DNA of 64,000 nt from Undaria pinnatifida. Taxonomy: Eukaryota; Sar; Phaeophyceae; Laminariales; Alariaceae. Shown here in pieces: positions 55,019 to 64,000 of the stretch. The stretch is from NCBI GenBank assembly GCA_012845835.1, contig JABAKD010000018.1, forward strand, positions 434,001-498,000. Reading direction: 5' to 3'. The translations under genes and the position numbers were made by a program. How positions within the stretch are numbered: the first letter of the stretch is position 1; every line of letters starts with the position of its first letter. The notes below the pieces were generated by a model that was not told the origin of the DNA, did no database searches, and saw nothing but the letters and a program-made list of their open reading frames with translations.

Positions 55019-55272
55019 ATGCCGCGGAACGGTTAGAGGTGCGCCATTAGTGTTCTGAGGCTCTTGGCCTGATGTGAGGAGCTCTATACCTCTCACCCTT
55101 CAAGAAACGATATTGAGCAAACAAAAAGCCCAACCCGATGAACTCGTGGCGGACTAACATATATTTTTGACAAAAAAAAAAGGTATTCCGACGTTTTTGG
55201 GCTATGACATAAGAAGAACCGTCGTTCAGAAAATGTTTTAGCACGTTCAACACGTGCTATATAGCTATCGTA
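55019..55272 (-). mobile_element. R2 copy after exon I
   Basis: 254 bp from CATGCCGCGGAACGGTTAGA to AGCTATCGTAACACGCGTCC, with a GTGAGGAGCTCTATACCTCT block and TTTTTGGGCTATGACATAAG. Confidence 0.6.
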
Positions 55273-55468
55273 ACACGCGTCCAAGGCTTCCCAGTAGTGC
55301 CTGTAGCCCAGTATACCGGCACTACTCAGGGCACCGGCACTATTGATAATACGGTTTCTTCCAGTATTCCCGCACTATTCACGGCACCGTCACTATTGAG
55401 AATATATCTACTATCAATACACTAGACACCGGCACTATTGCGAATAGGGCTACTATCAAGACACTGTT

Positions 55469-55925
55469 AAATTAATGGTGGGGGACACAGAGTGCCCCCT
55501 GCAGGTCTGCCAATTGAGCAGGTCCTCGGAGAGTACTCACTTTCGTTTCTTGGTAGAGATGTAGGTTTATTCGTTTCCACCAGAGCCCGGGATAGCTTCT
55601 GAGGTCGGAGGCACGTGCCTCCGATCTAATTCCTAACTTTCCCGAATATAAACCGCCAACCTTATCATACGAAACCCATCCAAATCATATCAAATTCGGA
55701 TAATTACAGGTCTTTCGAGGCCGTATCTTGACACTAGCCCACCCTGATGAGTCGCATATGCAGAAATATGGGAGATTCGGGGAAACTCCGGTTCTACGAA
55801 CTAGACCATGAGTCGAAGATGCGGCTCCTCAAAACCCACTCCCACACCTCTAACCGTCTGGCTATGGAGCCAGGAACACGCGAAGAAAATCAGTAGAAAT
55901 AAACGGGCTGACACTATTGGGAATA
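55469..55925. repeat. LTR-like insertion in the minisatellite
   Basis: Starts TGTTAAATTAATGGTGGG; its 3' half matches the insertion at 18772-19231. GACAC occurs at both flanks (5 bp), consistent with an LTR-type target duplication, though the exact 3' end is ambiguous. Confidence 0.5.
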
Positions 55926-56275
55926 GTGCTGCTATCAATGTACCGGCACTAATCAGGGCACAGGCACTATTGGGAAGATGAGTACTACCAATATACCGAC
56001 ACCGTTCAGGGCACGGGCACCATTGAGAATTTGGCTACTATCAATAATATCGGCACTATTCAGGGCACGGGCACTATTTGGAATATGGCTACTCTCTATG
56101 TACCGGCACTAGACAGGGCACCAGCACTATTGGGAATAGGGCTACTGTCTATATACTGGCACTACTCAGGGCACTGGCACTACTCAGGGCACTGGCACTA
56201 TTGGGAATAAGGCTACCATCAATATACCGCACTCTTCAGGTATTGAAATAGGGTTAGGGAATGGAGTAGTATTAG

Positions 56276-56575
56276 CCGGTCGCCCCGGTGGCGTATCAGG
56301 TTATTCTCGAGCCTGGTCTAGGTAAGTTTCGTGAGTTCGAATCCCGCCGAGAGCATACTCGTATAAATTCGTGGGGACTTTTTCTTGAGCACAAATTGAC
56401 TTGCGGAAAGCGCGCGAGCGTAAATTTGCAACACTCGATGGAAAATCGACGAGCAGTGGGACTGCTGCACCCTATGCGCGATAAAAATTGAAGGCAAAAA
56501 CCGGAGGGAGAAGGGACGACACCTGTGACCACGGCTTGTCCAGATGCTGGAAATTAGATGCGTGTGAAAAAAACA
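56276..56575 (+). mobile_element. tRNA-derived SINE, copy 2
   Basis: Same order as 50335-50655: GGTGGCGTATCAGG, GAGTTCGAATCCCGCC, GACTTGCGGAAAGCGCG, GGGACGACACCTGTGACCAC, then an A-rich tail GTGTGAAAAAAACAAAC. The B box is closer to consensus than in copy 1. An R1 copy follows its tail directly. Confidence 0.75.
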
Positions 56576-56584
56576 AACATGTAT

Positions 56585-56905
56585 TATAAAAATTAAAATA
56601 CACTCCAGCTGTGAGATCGAAGAATTCGTCGAAACTCATCTTTGCAAGCTGTGTGTGATACTCCGATCGCGCGCATTACGAGTTGTGTGTCCTCATTAAG
56701 GATATAGGTCGGCGACTCCCCTTACAACTACAGTGTAGCTATCAGGTTCAACAGGATGATTTTAGTCAGTCTGTGCGCGGAAACTATAAAACCCGTTTCT
56801 GAGGGGGACAAAATCTGACAGCTGTGAAGGGAAAGGGGGGCCTGGTTTTGATCAAAAGCGAGCGGGTTTGGAGGGGGGCGGGGGGGGGGGGGGGGAAGGG
56901 GCAAT
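56585..56905 (-). mobile_element. R1 copy, minus strand
   Basis: Very close to 31378-31690, from AAAATACACTCCAGCTGTGA to the G-rich tract at 56870-56898. The similarity between these two copies is higher than between other pairs. Confidence 0.7.
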
Positions 56906-58109
56906 TTGTGCATGTTTATATATATAGAGCTACTATGATATCAATACTTCGAAGTATGCTGGCATTATTCAGGGCACCAGCACTTTTGGGAATAGAGCTA
57001 CTATCAATATACCGGCACTATTCACGGCACCGGCACTATTGGTAATTGGGCAACTGTCAATATACCGGCACTGTTGGGAATATGGCTACTATTTTTTTAC
57101 CGGCACTATTCAGGGCACCGGCACTATTCACGACACCGGCACAATTGGTAATTGGGCAACTGTCAATGTATCGGCACTGCTGGGAATAGGGCTACTATTT
57201 ATATACCGGCACTATTCAGGGCACCGGCACTATTGGGAATAGGGCTACCATTAACATACCGGCACTATTCAGGGTACCGGCACAATGGACAATAGAGATA
57301 CTATTAGTATTCCCGCACTATCGAGGGCACCGGCACTATTGGGAATAGGGCTACTATCAATATACCGGCACTATTGAGGGCACCGGCACTATTGGGACTA
57401 GGGCTACTATCAATATGCCGGCACTATTTTGGGCGCCGGCACCATTGGGAATATGTCAACTATCAATGTACCGGCACTATTGGGAATAGGGTTACTATCA
57501 AGATTCCCGCACTATTCAAGGCACTGGCACTATTGGGTAGGGATACTAATTATATCAATACACCGGCACTATCGAAGGCACCGGCACTGCTCAGTATGTG
57601 GCTACCATCAATATGCTGGCACCATTCAGGGCACCGGCACTATTTAGTGCACCGGTACTATTGGGAATAGGGCTACTATCAACATACTGACACTATTCAG
57701 GGCACCGGCACTATTGGTATTTGGGCAACTATCAATATACTGACACTATTCAGGGCACCGGCACTAGTGGGAATGAGCTACTATCAATATTCCCGCACCA
57801 TTCAGGGCACCGGCACTATTGGGAATATGGCTGCTATCAATATACCCGCACTATTCAGGGCACCGGCACAATGGGGAATAGGGCTACAATCAATGTACCG
57901 GCACGATTTAGGGCACCGGCACTATTTAGCACTATTTAGACCAGGGCAACTATCAATGTACTGGCACTGTTTAAGGCACCGGCACTATTGTGAATTTGGC
58001 TGAGACACCGAAGGGTCCAACACCATTGACTCCTACACAACCGAGGTTACTCCGAGACTTGTAAAGTTTACCCTGCACAGTATATTGACCTGGCTGTCTT
58101 TGCAAACCT

Positions 58110-59100
58110 TTGCAGCAAGCTGCTAGTTTACGAGGCACCTGCCGTGCATCGTCCGCATTGTTCCAGGTGCACACCTTATATACATCGGACTTCCACCTCC
58201 GTTCTCTCTGTATGACTGGTTCCGACACGTCACCTCCAGCCGCAAGCTTCGGAGGCACTTCCTATCCTCAGCGAGTGCAGAGCGTACTCTTCGGGTTTAC
58301 GCCCCGACTTTTCAACTATCTCTCTCAACGCTCATAACGCCTGACCACATATATCCCCACACACTTCCTTGCTCTCCCTGAATGGTACGAGGAAAGTGGC
58401 GCGTGTTCAGGTAGAACCGCAAAAACATGACGATAGTGTTAACAATAGAACAACGGCTCCGCCACCTTTACCCAACTCAGAACACGGGCCCCGAACCTCG
58501 CTCCGGGTACGTACAATGACGCTTCCAACTTGAGCCTGGTCGCCTTTATGACCGCGAATTCGCACCTCAACCCGATCAACACCACTTCATTGAAGACGCC
58601 TCAACTGTCTATCGCCGGAGAAAACAAAAACGCAACGTCACTTCGCGTGAGACAATGCGCTGGGTTCACCACACCTGAGCCATTGGCAAATACCTCATCG
58701 GACCTGGGTAAGATAAAAATAGCTCATGCCCAGACATAGCCGAAACACTCTACCCCCAGAACCCCAGGAAGATATAAGTTCCTGCCCCTTGATCAACATA
58801 TCTCACGATATGGGGAGCCGAACCCGCGGCCGTGTTCCCCCCAATGTATGCGATCGTGAGATACCTTGCAATACATTCTTGATCAACAGCGACCCGATCG
58901 ACAGCTCGATGCCAACATCAACCCGATGGAAATATTGGATCGCAGCTAGCTTACTCGAAATGGATCCGGCTTCATTGTCCTGTGACGCACAACCCCAAGC
59001 AGCGAAATCAATAGAAGCCCACACTATGGCCTCCTCCGACTCACATGGTCGAATATACCGGTCCTGTGCGGTTAACCCGCAAAAAGTGCACCAAGACCGG
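58110..59100 (-). pseudogene. Tyrosine recombinase, decayed
   Basis: From 59099 the minus strand reads QDRYIRPCESEEAIVWASID, then ISSKLAAIQYFHRVDVGIEL and GISRSHTLGGTRPRVRLPIS, a helical core-binding domain of tyrosine recombinases. A stop replaces the expected Trp, then WGSGGRVFRLCLGMSYFYL follows. After a frameshift come SDEVFANGSG and VEVRIRGHKGDQAQVGSVIV. The catalytic HxxR box is HSLR at 58266-58277. A further frameshift leads to RRWKSDVYKVCTWNNADDAR, the tyrosine region, where one of two candidate Tyr is Cys. Sequence type is that of eukaryotic recombinase elements (DIRS/Crypton-like) rather than phage. Confidence 0.7.
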
Positions 59101-59290
59101 AAACCCGACGCGTAAGTTCTTTCAGACGATCGCGCAACTGATCGGCGGAGGTACTAGTGCCCGAAACTCCTGGTTGAGAAAACGACGCCAACCTTGACCG
59201 TACAGCTGGGCGTCGTCCGCTGAAACCCGAGTTCGTTCGGTCGCCAAATTTGGCTCCGCCAACTGACGGATCCCGCACCCATTTTCGTCG

Positions 59291-60229
59291 TCATCCTTGA
59301 ACGATTTGGCAGAGCTTCCACTTTTTCCCGCTCCCGTCTCCGTCTCCCGACGCGGAAGCGCTCGGTAGCGTGTGAACACCAGGCTTGGGTTTTTTGTGTG
59401 CGGCCTCGCTGGCGCCTCCTCCGCTTTCCTTCTGTTCCCCGAATTTGTCGGCCGGATCGTGGCGGTACTTGCACGGATCTCCCTTTCGCTCGAACCGGCA
59501 TCCCCGCCGGAAGGCCCAACCGAACCACGGAAGATGAGCGGAGTCTTCATCCTTGCGCGCATGTTTGACCGAAAGCCCTCCTTTTTCACGAGGTGCGACC
59601 GGTTCGTTGTGAATGTCGACATGCCCCGGCCCACCAGCGTCAATATTGGCGCCAATATTTTCCCAGGTGGGAACCACCGCTCCTGGCAAATGGTCGATTC
59701 CCGGCGGCTCGTGCAAGTTAGACTTAACGGAGAGAGCTGCGTCGTGAACCGCGGTCAACCAATCTTCGAGATCTTTGTTGATGAAGCAGGCTATCCTCAC
59801 CTTATGGACCGGAATTTTAATCGCTTGGTGGTTAGCTTCGCCGTGTGATGTCACCATGTCGACATCGTCCTGGAATGCCGGGCGTAGCTTCTCCGTCCGC
59901 GCCTTTCCCCCCACCAAATTAATGTCCCGCCCGATGACGAGAAGCAATACCTTCGCCACAATGGCGAACTGCTTTTCGATGTCGATGGTGCCAGCAGTTC
60001 CCGATTCCGTCCCACGCGGAATGAACGCGGTGACATCAAGCCCCGATGAAGCGTTGACCTGTTCCACTACCGCAGCAGATGCCAGGACGGTATTCTTGAA
60101 TACCCCTTGCAGCTGGACCCTCCACAATTCACACCCCTTTGGTTTCGCACCACAAAGTGTCCAAAACGCTCGAAGGTTGGGGTTCTTCCAAGCCGTGATC
60201 CTCTCCTTCGGCAATATCGTATCTGTCAT
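59291..60229 (-). CDS. Gag-like protein with CCCH zinc finger
   Basis: The longest intact frame of this element, 312 codons. The N-terminal region (WKNPNLRAFWTLCGAKPKGC) leads to a middle domain, then FGWAFRRGCRFERKGDPCKY with RHD, which fits a C-X7/8-C-X5-C-X3-H-type zinc finger (C in WAF-RRGC is partly unclear). The tail is Gly/Ser/Lys-rich. It lies immediately upstream, on the same strand, of the tyrosine recombinase and is probably the nucleic-acid-binding or capsid-like protein of the same element. No RT domain lies between them. The true start is likely upstream (60270-60580), where related sequence is in other frames. Confidence 0.55.
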   Translation of the reverse strand: MTDTILPKERITAWKNPNLRAFWTLCGAKPKGCELWRVQLQGVFKNTVLASAAVVEQVNASSGLDVTAFIPRGTESGTAGTIDIEKQFAIVAKVLLLVIGRDINLVGGKARTEKLRPAFQDDVDMVTSHGEANHQAIKIPVHKVRIACFINKDLEDWLTAVHDAALSVKSNLHEPPGIDHLPGAVVPTWENIGANIDAGGPGHVDIHNEPVAPREKGGLSVKHARKDEDSAHLPWFGWAFRRGCRFERKGDPCKYRHDPADKFGEQKESGGGASEAAHKKPKPGVHTLPSASASGDGDGSGKKWKLCQIVQG

Positions 60230-60269
60230 GCTACCGCGAGCAGAAGCCGCACCGTTATGCTGCCCCTGG

Positions 60270-60590
60270 TAACTGTTCGGCTAGTTGGCGTCTTGGTTGG
60301 CTTGGATGTCATCCGGCACATTCTGGAGGTGCCCGAGCATGTCCTCAATCTTTTCGAGCCGCTTCCCCTTTCTCGGCGGTACTGTCCTCAATATTTTCGA
60401 GCGGTCCCCCGTACTCGGCCGCACCGGCCTCGATCGCGCCAAGCGGATCGTCAACCGCCTCGCGGTGCGCAGCGTATTCAGCTTGGCGGACTGAACGTTC
60501 GCCCGCGTTGCTGCTAGCACCACCCGACCGGCTGCTCGCACCACTCGACTTGCCGCTCATCGTGGTCATCTCTGGCCACACCGTGTCCTT
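60270..60590 (-). pseudogene. Frameshifted N-terminus of the Gag-like protein
   Basis: One frame gives a Ser/Gly-rich start (MSGKSSGASSRSGGASSNAG) and a charged helix (AEYAAHREAVDDPLGAIEAG). Another continues with KRLEKIEDMLGHLQNVPDDI, then a stop just before the frame at 60229. One frameshift and one stop separate it from the main ORF. Confidence 0.5.
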
Positions 60591-60729
60591 GAGTCGGAAT
60601 TAAACATCTTTTTGAGAAAAATGAACCCGCGAACGTGATACGAGGCCAGAATTCATAGTGAGTGCACATTGTAAAAGGCCGGCCATAACTTTGCACAACT
60701 TCGCCTTAGAAACCAGGGTGGCTCGCCAT

Positions 60730-61290
60730 CACTGTATATGCGGAAATAAACGCACTTTTGGTTATTTTCGCTGGAGCAGCCAGCATGGGCACACACGCAT
60801 GTCATATTCGTGTATGTACTCCTTTGGTTATCAAGCGAAATGCTCGGTTGTTACCACCGCCTTGTTTGCGAACTGGTGTTTCAGCGTGGAAGTCAGTCAA
60901 TTCGGTTCAGAATATGAAAAATTTCTGCGCCCCATCACAATCGCGCAAGGGGTATCCGCAATAAAACTATTTTCCCTGTCTGACATCCATTACCACCAAC
61001 ACAAGGTCAACCATATCGAGAAATGCGCTCGAGCCGCCAGCATGGGCACACACGCATATCATATTCGTGTATGTATGTACTCCTTTGGTCATCAGGCGAA
61101 TTTGCTCGATCGTTACAACTGTCTTGTTTGCGAACTGGTGTTTCAGCGAGGAAGTCAGTCAATTTAATTCAGAATATCCAATATTGTTGCGCCCCGTCGC
61201 AACCGCGCCAGGGGTATCCGCAATAATACTTGTATTTCCTGTCTGGCAACCATTACCACCAACGCAAGGTAAACCACATTGAGGAATGCA
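60730..61290 (+). repeat. Tandem repeat, unit about 255 bp
   Basis: Two good units at about 60775 and 61030. Each has GCCAGCATGGGCACACACGC, CTTGTTTGCGAACTGGTGTT, GCGCCCC(A/G)TC(A/G)CAA(T/C)CGCG then GGGGTATCCGCAATAA. The GCGCCCC..CGC..CGCG word recurs with decay at about 61465, 61590, 62495 and 62720. Confidence 0.75.
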
Positions 61291-61789
61291 ATAGTACTGC
61301 AATTCCATCGTCGTCTTGCCACGACGTCGACATCACACGTATGCATGTACCCGCTCCGCTGCTATACCGGCTGAGATTAATTGACCACATTTTTTTTTCG
61401 TATGCCACTTTTGTTTTTATAATGCTGTTTAGTTACGAAACAGTGTGAACATATGAATCTGCGCCCCATCGCAACCGCGTGAGAGGTACGAGCAAGATTA
61501 TTCAGTGACACTGCACAGCTATTTATATCGAGCATATACGTACTGCTATTCAGCAGACAAAACAATGAGGTCATTCTGAAACATTCTGCGCCCCGTCGCG
61601 GCCGCACGAGAGGTAACCAGCCAGAATATACAGTTTCACTATACCCAGCCGCATTTTAGCGCTGAAATATATGTTTAATTTTTTTTTACGCACTGCCGCA
61701 ATATGTGAATTATGCCACTCACTTTCTTTCACCCAACAAGATGCAATTTGTGCCCTTGCGGTTGACGATCTACAAGTATCCACGCTCAA

Positions 61790-62060
61790 GACCTCTCGAG
61801 CATTTGGCTGTGAAGGTTTCTCTCACCCAACCATGCAGGTGGGAACTCACTCATTCATATTGCCGTATTATATACTTGTGTTCGCGCTCAAGACCCCTCG
61901 AGTCGATCGTTTTGGTTGTGAAGATTATCTCTTACCCAGCAGTACCCATGGGGAATCACTCGTTCATTATGCTACACAATATTTATCGTGCACGTACGAT
62001 CGCTTTGGCTGTGAAGATTAGCTCTTACCCAGCAGTCCGCATGGGGAATCACTCGTTCAT
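61790..62060 (+). repeat. Three tandem units of about 110-120 bp
   Basis: Each contains TTTGG(C/T)TGTGAAG, TCT.(A)CCCA.CA and GGGGAATCACTCGTTCAT or a variant, at about 61805, 61910 and 62005. Confidence 0.75.
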
Positions 62061-62074
62061 TCAACCACATATAT

Positions 62075-62445
62075 CCCCCCCCCCTCCCCTCCCCCCACCC
62101 CCGCCCCTTTTGATCAAAACCAGGCCCCCACGTCCTTCAAAACGCCGCCCTCCCCTCACCGGTAATTCGATTTACAGGATTAACTTAATACACGGATGCA
62201 TTTCCTCCCACAGCTGTCAGATTTTGTCCCCCTCAGAAACAGATTTTATAGTTTCCGCGTACAGACTGACTTACATGACCCTGTTGACCCTGATAGCTAC
62301 ACTGTAGTTGGAAGGGGAGTCGCCGACCTATATCCTTAATGAGGACACACAACCCGTAATACGCGCGATCGGAGTATTACACACAGCTTGCAAAGATGAG
62401 TTTCGACAAAATCTTCGATTTCACAACTGGAGTGTGTTTTTATTT
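62075..62445 (+). mobile_element. R1 copy
   Basis: C-rich start, TTTTGATCAAAACCAGGCCC, CAGATTTTGTCCCC, GGGGAGTCGCCGACCT, ACGCGCGATCGGAGTATTAC and GGAGTGTGTTTT. Follows the tandem units directly. Confidence 0.7.
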
Positions 62446-62819
62446 TCAAAATAATGTAGATCGTGCGCGTACACGTCGATCTGAAATTTCAATCTGCACC
62501 CCACCGCGAAAGCGCGATAGGTACCAGCAAGAATTTTTCAGTTGCTCGGGATAAGCGATATCTTGCACGCGCAATGTGTGTTGCGACGCCTTGCCGCAAC
62601 GTATGAACTCCAATGCAATAATAAGTATAGTACTACATCACAACTCACCCAACAGCAGTATTGTGGGGCGTTCTTTTTTGTTTGTGGTCAACTTACAGAG
62701 TATATGAATTAGTCTTGCGCCCAACGCGACGTGAAGCCATATTTAGTTGACACACCAACCGCCTGCTGCTGTAACTTTTTAAGGGTTACCGCTAGATGTG
62801 ATCGAATTGCGATAATATC

Positions 62820-62960
62820 GCTGACATTTCAACCAAGAGTAATCCAACGCGCTTGTCTGCGGGTCCTTGTGTTCAAACACGCCATGTACGTTTCAACCAA
62901 CAGCGATCCAAGGCATTTTTCTGCGGGTCCTCGTGGCCAAACGCACTGTGTACGATATGA
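62820..62960 (+). repeat. Short tandem duplication, about 65 bp
   Basis: TTTCAACCAA.AG..ATCCAA with CTGCGGGTCCT(T/C)GTG..CAAAC and GTACG occurs twice, at about 62826 and 62890. Between 62446 and 62820 I see only decayed GCGCCCC-type repeat. Confidence 0.65.
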
Positions 62961-63018
62961 ACAAGTACATTTTTGGCACCAAAGGTTTCTCGTTTTTCAC
63001 CTGATATCTCGTTGCCGT

Positions 63019-63575
63019 GATCTGTGATGCGCATGTGCTTGATCAGTGTGTTGAATTTGTTGCCATTTTTCCCGCTTTTGTTCTGTTTTTTTCTGCACAA
63101 GCAACACAACTCGCGCGAACCGTTTCCAAACGCACACACACGCTCTCGGCCCACCAGTTACGGGCATCGTCGTATCTCTGCCTCGATCGGGGGAAGAATC
63201 TCGATGCCGTGATCTGTGATGCGCATGTGCTTGATCAGTATGTTGAATTTGTTGCCATTTTTCCCGCTTTTGTTCTGTTTTTTTTTGCACAAGCAACACA
63301 ACTCGCTCGAACCGTTTCCAAACGCACACACACGCTCTCGGCCCACCAGTTACGGGCATCGTCGTATCTCTGCCTCGATCGGGGGAAGAATCTCGATGCC
63401 GTGATCTGTGATGCGCATGTGCTTGATCATGATTTTGCATTTGTTGCCATTTCCCCGCTTTTGTTTCTGTTTGTTTTTGCACAAGCAACACAACTCGCTC
63501 GCACCGTTTCCCAACGAGCACGCACGTTCTCGGCCCACCAGTATCGGGGATTGAGGAGGCAAGTAACAACCCGTA
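63019..63575. repeat. 192-bp tandem array, about 2.9 copies
   Basis: GATCTGTGATGCGCATGTGC starts units at 63019, 63211 and 63403, an exact 192-base period. Units 1 and 2 are almost identical, unit 3 is more diverged. Because 192 is 3 x 64, both strands stay open for about 190 codons; this is a period effect. Confidence 0.9.
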
Positions 63576-63665
63576 TCTGCACGTAATATCATACCGGTCA
63601 AGGCGAGGCCCGTTGTCGACGCTTCGGCGCCCGCTTCCTGTGCCGCGTACGAAGCGTTTCGCCTT

Positions 63666-63932
63666 TTATGTTGCTTCTTGCTCTCGCAAATTCCCCGATT
63701 CGCCGTCTTGCGATGAACTCGAAATCACGAAGTATCCCGTCCAGTCAGCGACCGCTGTCCTGTCGTAAACAACAGCTCTGTCTGTTCGCGTGTTGTACCA
63801 GTCTGACAGCACCGTCCCGTGCGGTATCCACTTACTTGGTATTTCAACAAGCGCGATCAACCAAACAATGCCAGCTGCTGTTGTCAAAGTAAGCTTCGTA
63901 CGGTATCCGCCACAGAAACTATGAACCAACAC
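63666..63932 (-). pseudogene. Possible DDE transposase fragment
   Basis: An 88-codon minus-strand frame reading LIALVEIPSKWIPHGTVLSD then WYNTRTDRAVV. The pattern L..L...WI..GT...SD.W resembles the second-Asp region of ISXO2/IS1595-type transposases, and the downstream GYFVISSSSQDGESGN could be the following N-terminal-His region in decay. The C-terminal extension is in another frame (KRRNASYAA). Weak, from pattern memory only. Confidence 0.3.
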
Positions 63933-64000
63933 GCCGAATTCTCTTTATGAACAACAAACAACATACTATTCTTATCGGTTCCCCGATCCCTAATACGGAG

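Larger units (their letters stand above)
55310..58005 (+). repeat. CCGGCACTATT minisatellite, about 2.6 kb with insertions
   Basis: Built from CCGGCACTATTCAGGGCA and CCGGCACTATTGGGAATAGG, then GCTACTATCAATATA, alternating to give a unit of about 60 bp. Dozens of variants. Interrupted by an LTR-like segment (55469-55925), a SINE (56276-56575) and an R1 copy (56585-56905). Open frames through it come from the repeat period, not from a gene. Confidence 0.85.

Noticed and set aside
55310-58005. CRISPR-like repeat array
   Set aside because: Repeats are variable, adjoining and without unique spacers; the context is eukaryotic, so a minisatellite.
59372-59848. 158-codon plus-strand ORF
   Set aside because: Antisense shadow of the CCCH Gag-like ORF.
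62997-63569. 190-codon minus and 189-codon plus ORFs
   Set aside because: Both arise from the 192-bp tandem period.

Overview
The window looks like nuclear DNA of a multicellular stramenopile, most likely a brown alga. No bacterial-style operons are present. Coding sequence is sparse and cut into short, phase-matched exons with GT-AG introns. Most of the rest is decayed Copia retrotransposons, small inverted-repeat elements, a tRNA-derived SINE, a tyrosine-recombinase element and minisatellites. The organism call is an inference from genome style and from protein families I recognise by eye; no database was searched.

Layout. 0-14 kb holds no convincing gene: it carries a C-rich dispersed repeat (R1), a small terminal-inverted-repeat element (R2), tandem duplications, a long inverted repeat, and two weak small-ORF candidates (3715-4065 minus, 10955-11161 plus). 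14346-15765 is a 1420-bp DNA transposon with 25-bp perfect inverted ends and a TA target duplication. 16787-22540 is a minus-strand Copia retrotransposon with two LTRs; almost all of its reverse transcriptase has been deleted and an LTR-like sequence has inserted in it. 23.6-30.0 kb is a second Copia element on the plus strand, with recognisable Gag, protease, integrase, RT and RNase H. Its integrase is broken by two copies of the same ~250-bp MITE. 30.2-33.5 kb is a cluster of R1 copies in both orientations.

The main gene runs on the plus strand from 34317 to at least 54978: a secreted tyrosinase-family (type-3 copper) protein split over at least nine exons. The phase fits at every junction that can be tested. 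Exons give a signal peptide, an N-terminal beta-rich region, a conserved module, and the CuA half of the tyrosinase domain, with two histidines nine residues apart and a Glu eight residues further on. No CuB exon was recognised before the window ends.

The most unusual observation is in its introns. They are filled with diverged copies of the adjoining exon edges, including the splice sites. Copies of an exon's 3' end plus donor lie downstream of the real exon, and copies of the acceptor plus exon start lie upstream of the real exon. This is seen at exons D, E, F, G, H and I and suggests that introns grew by repeated local duplication across splice junctions.

55-64 kb holds a ~2.6-kb minisatellite with several insertions, a decayed minus-strand element with a CCCH zinc-finger Gag-like protein followed by a tyrosine recombinase, more tandem repeats, a perfect-period 192-bp array, and a possible DDE transposase remnant.
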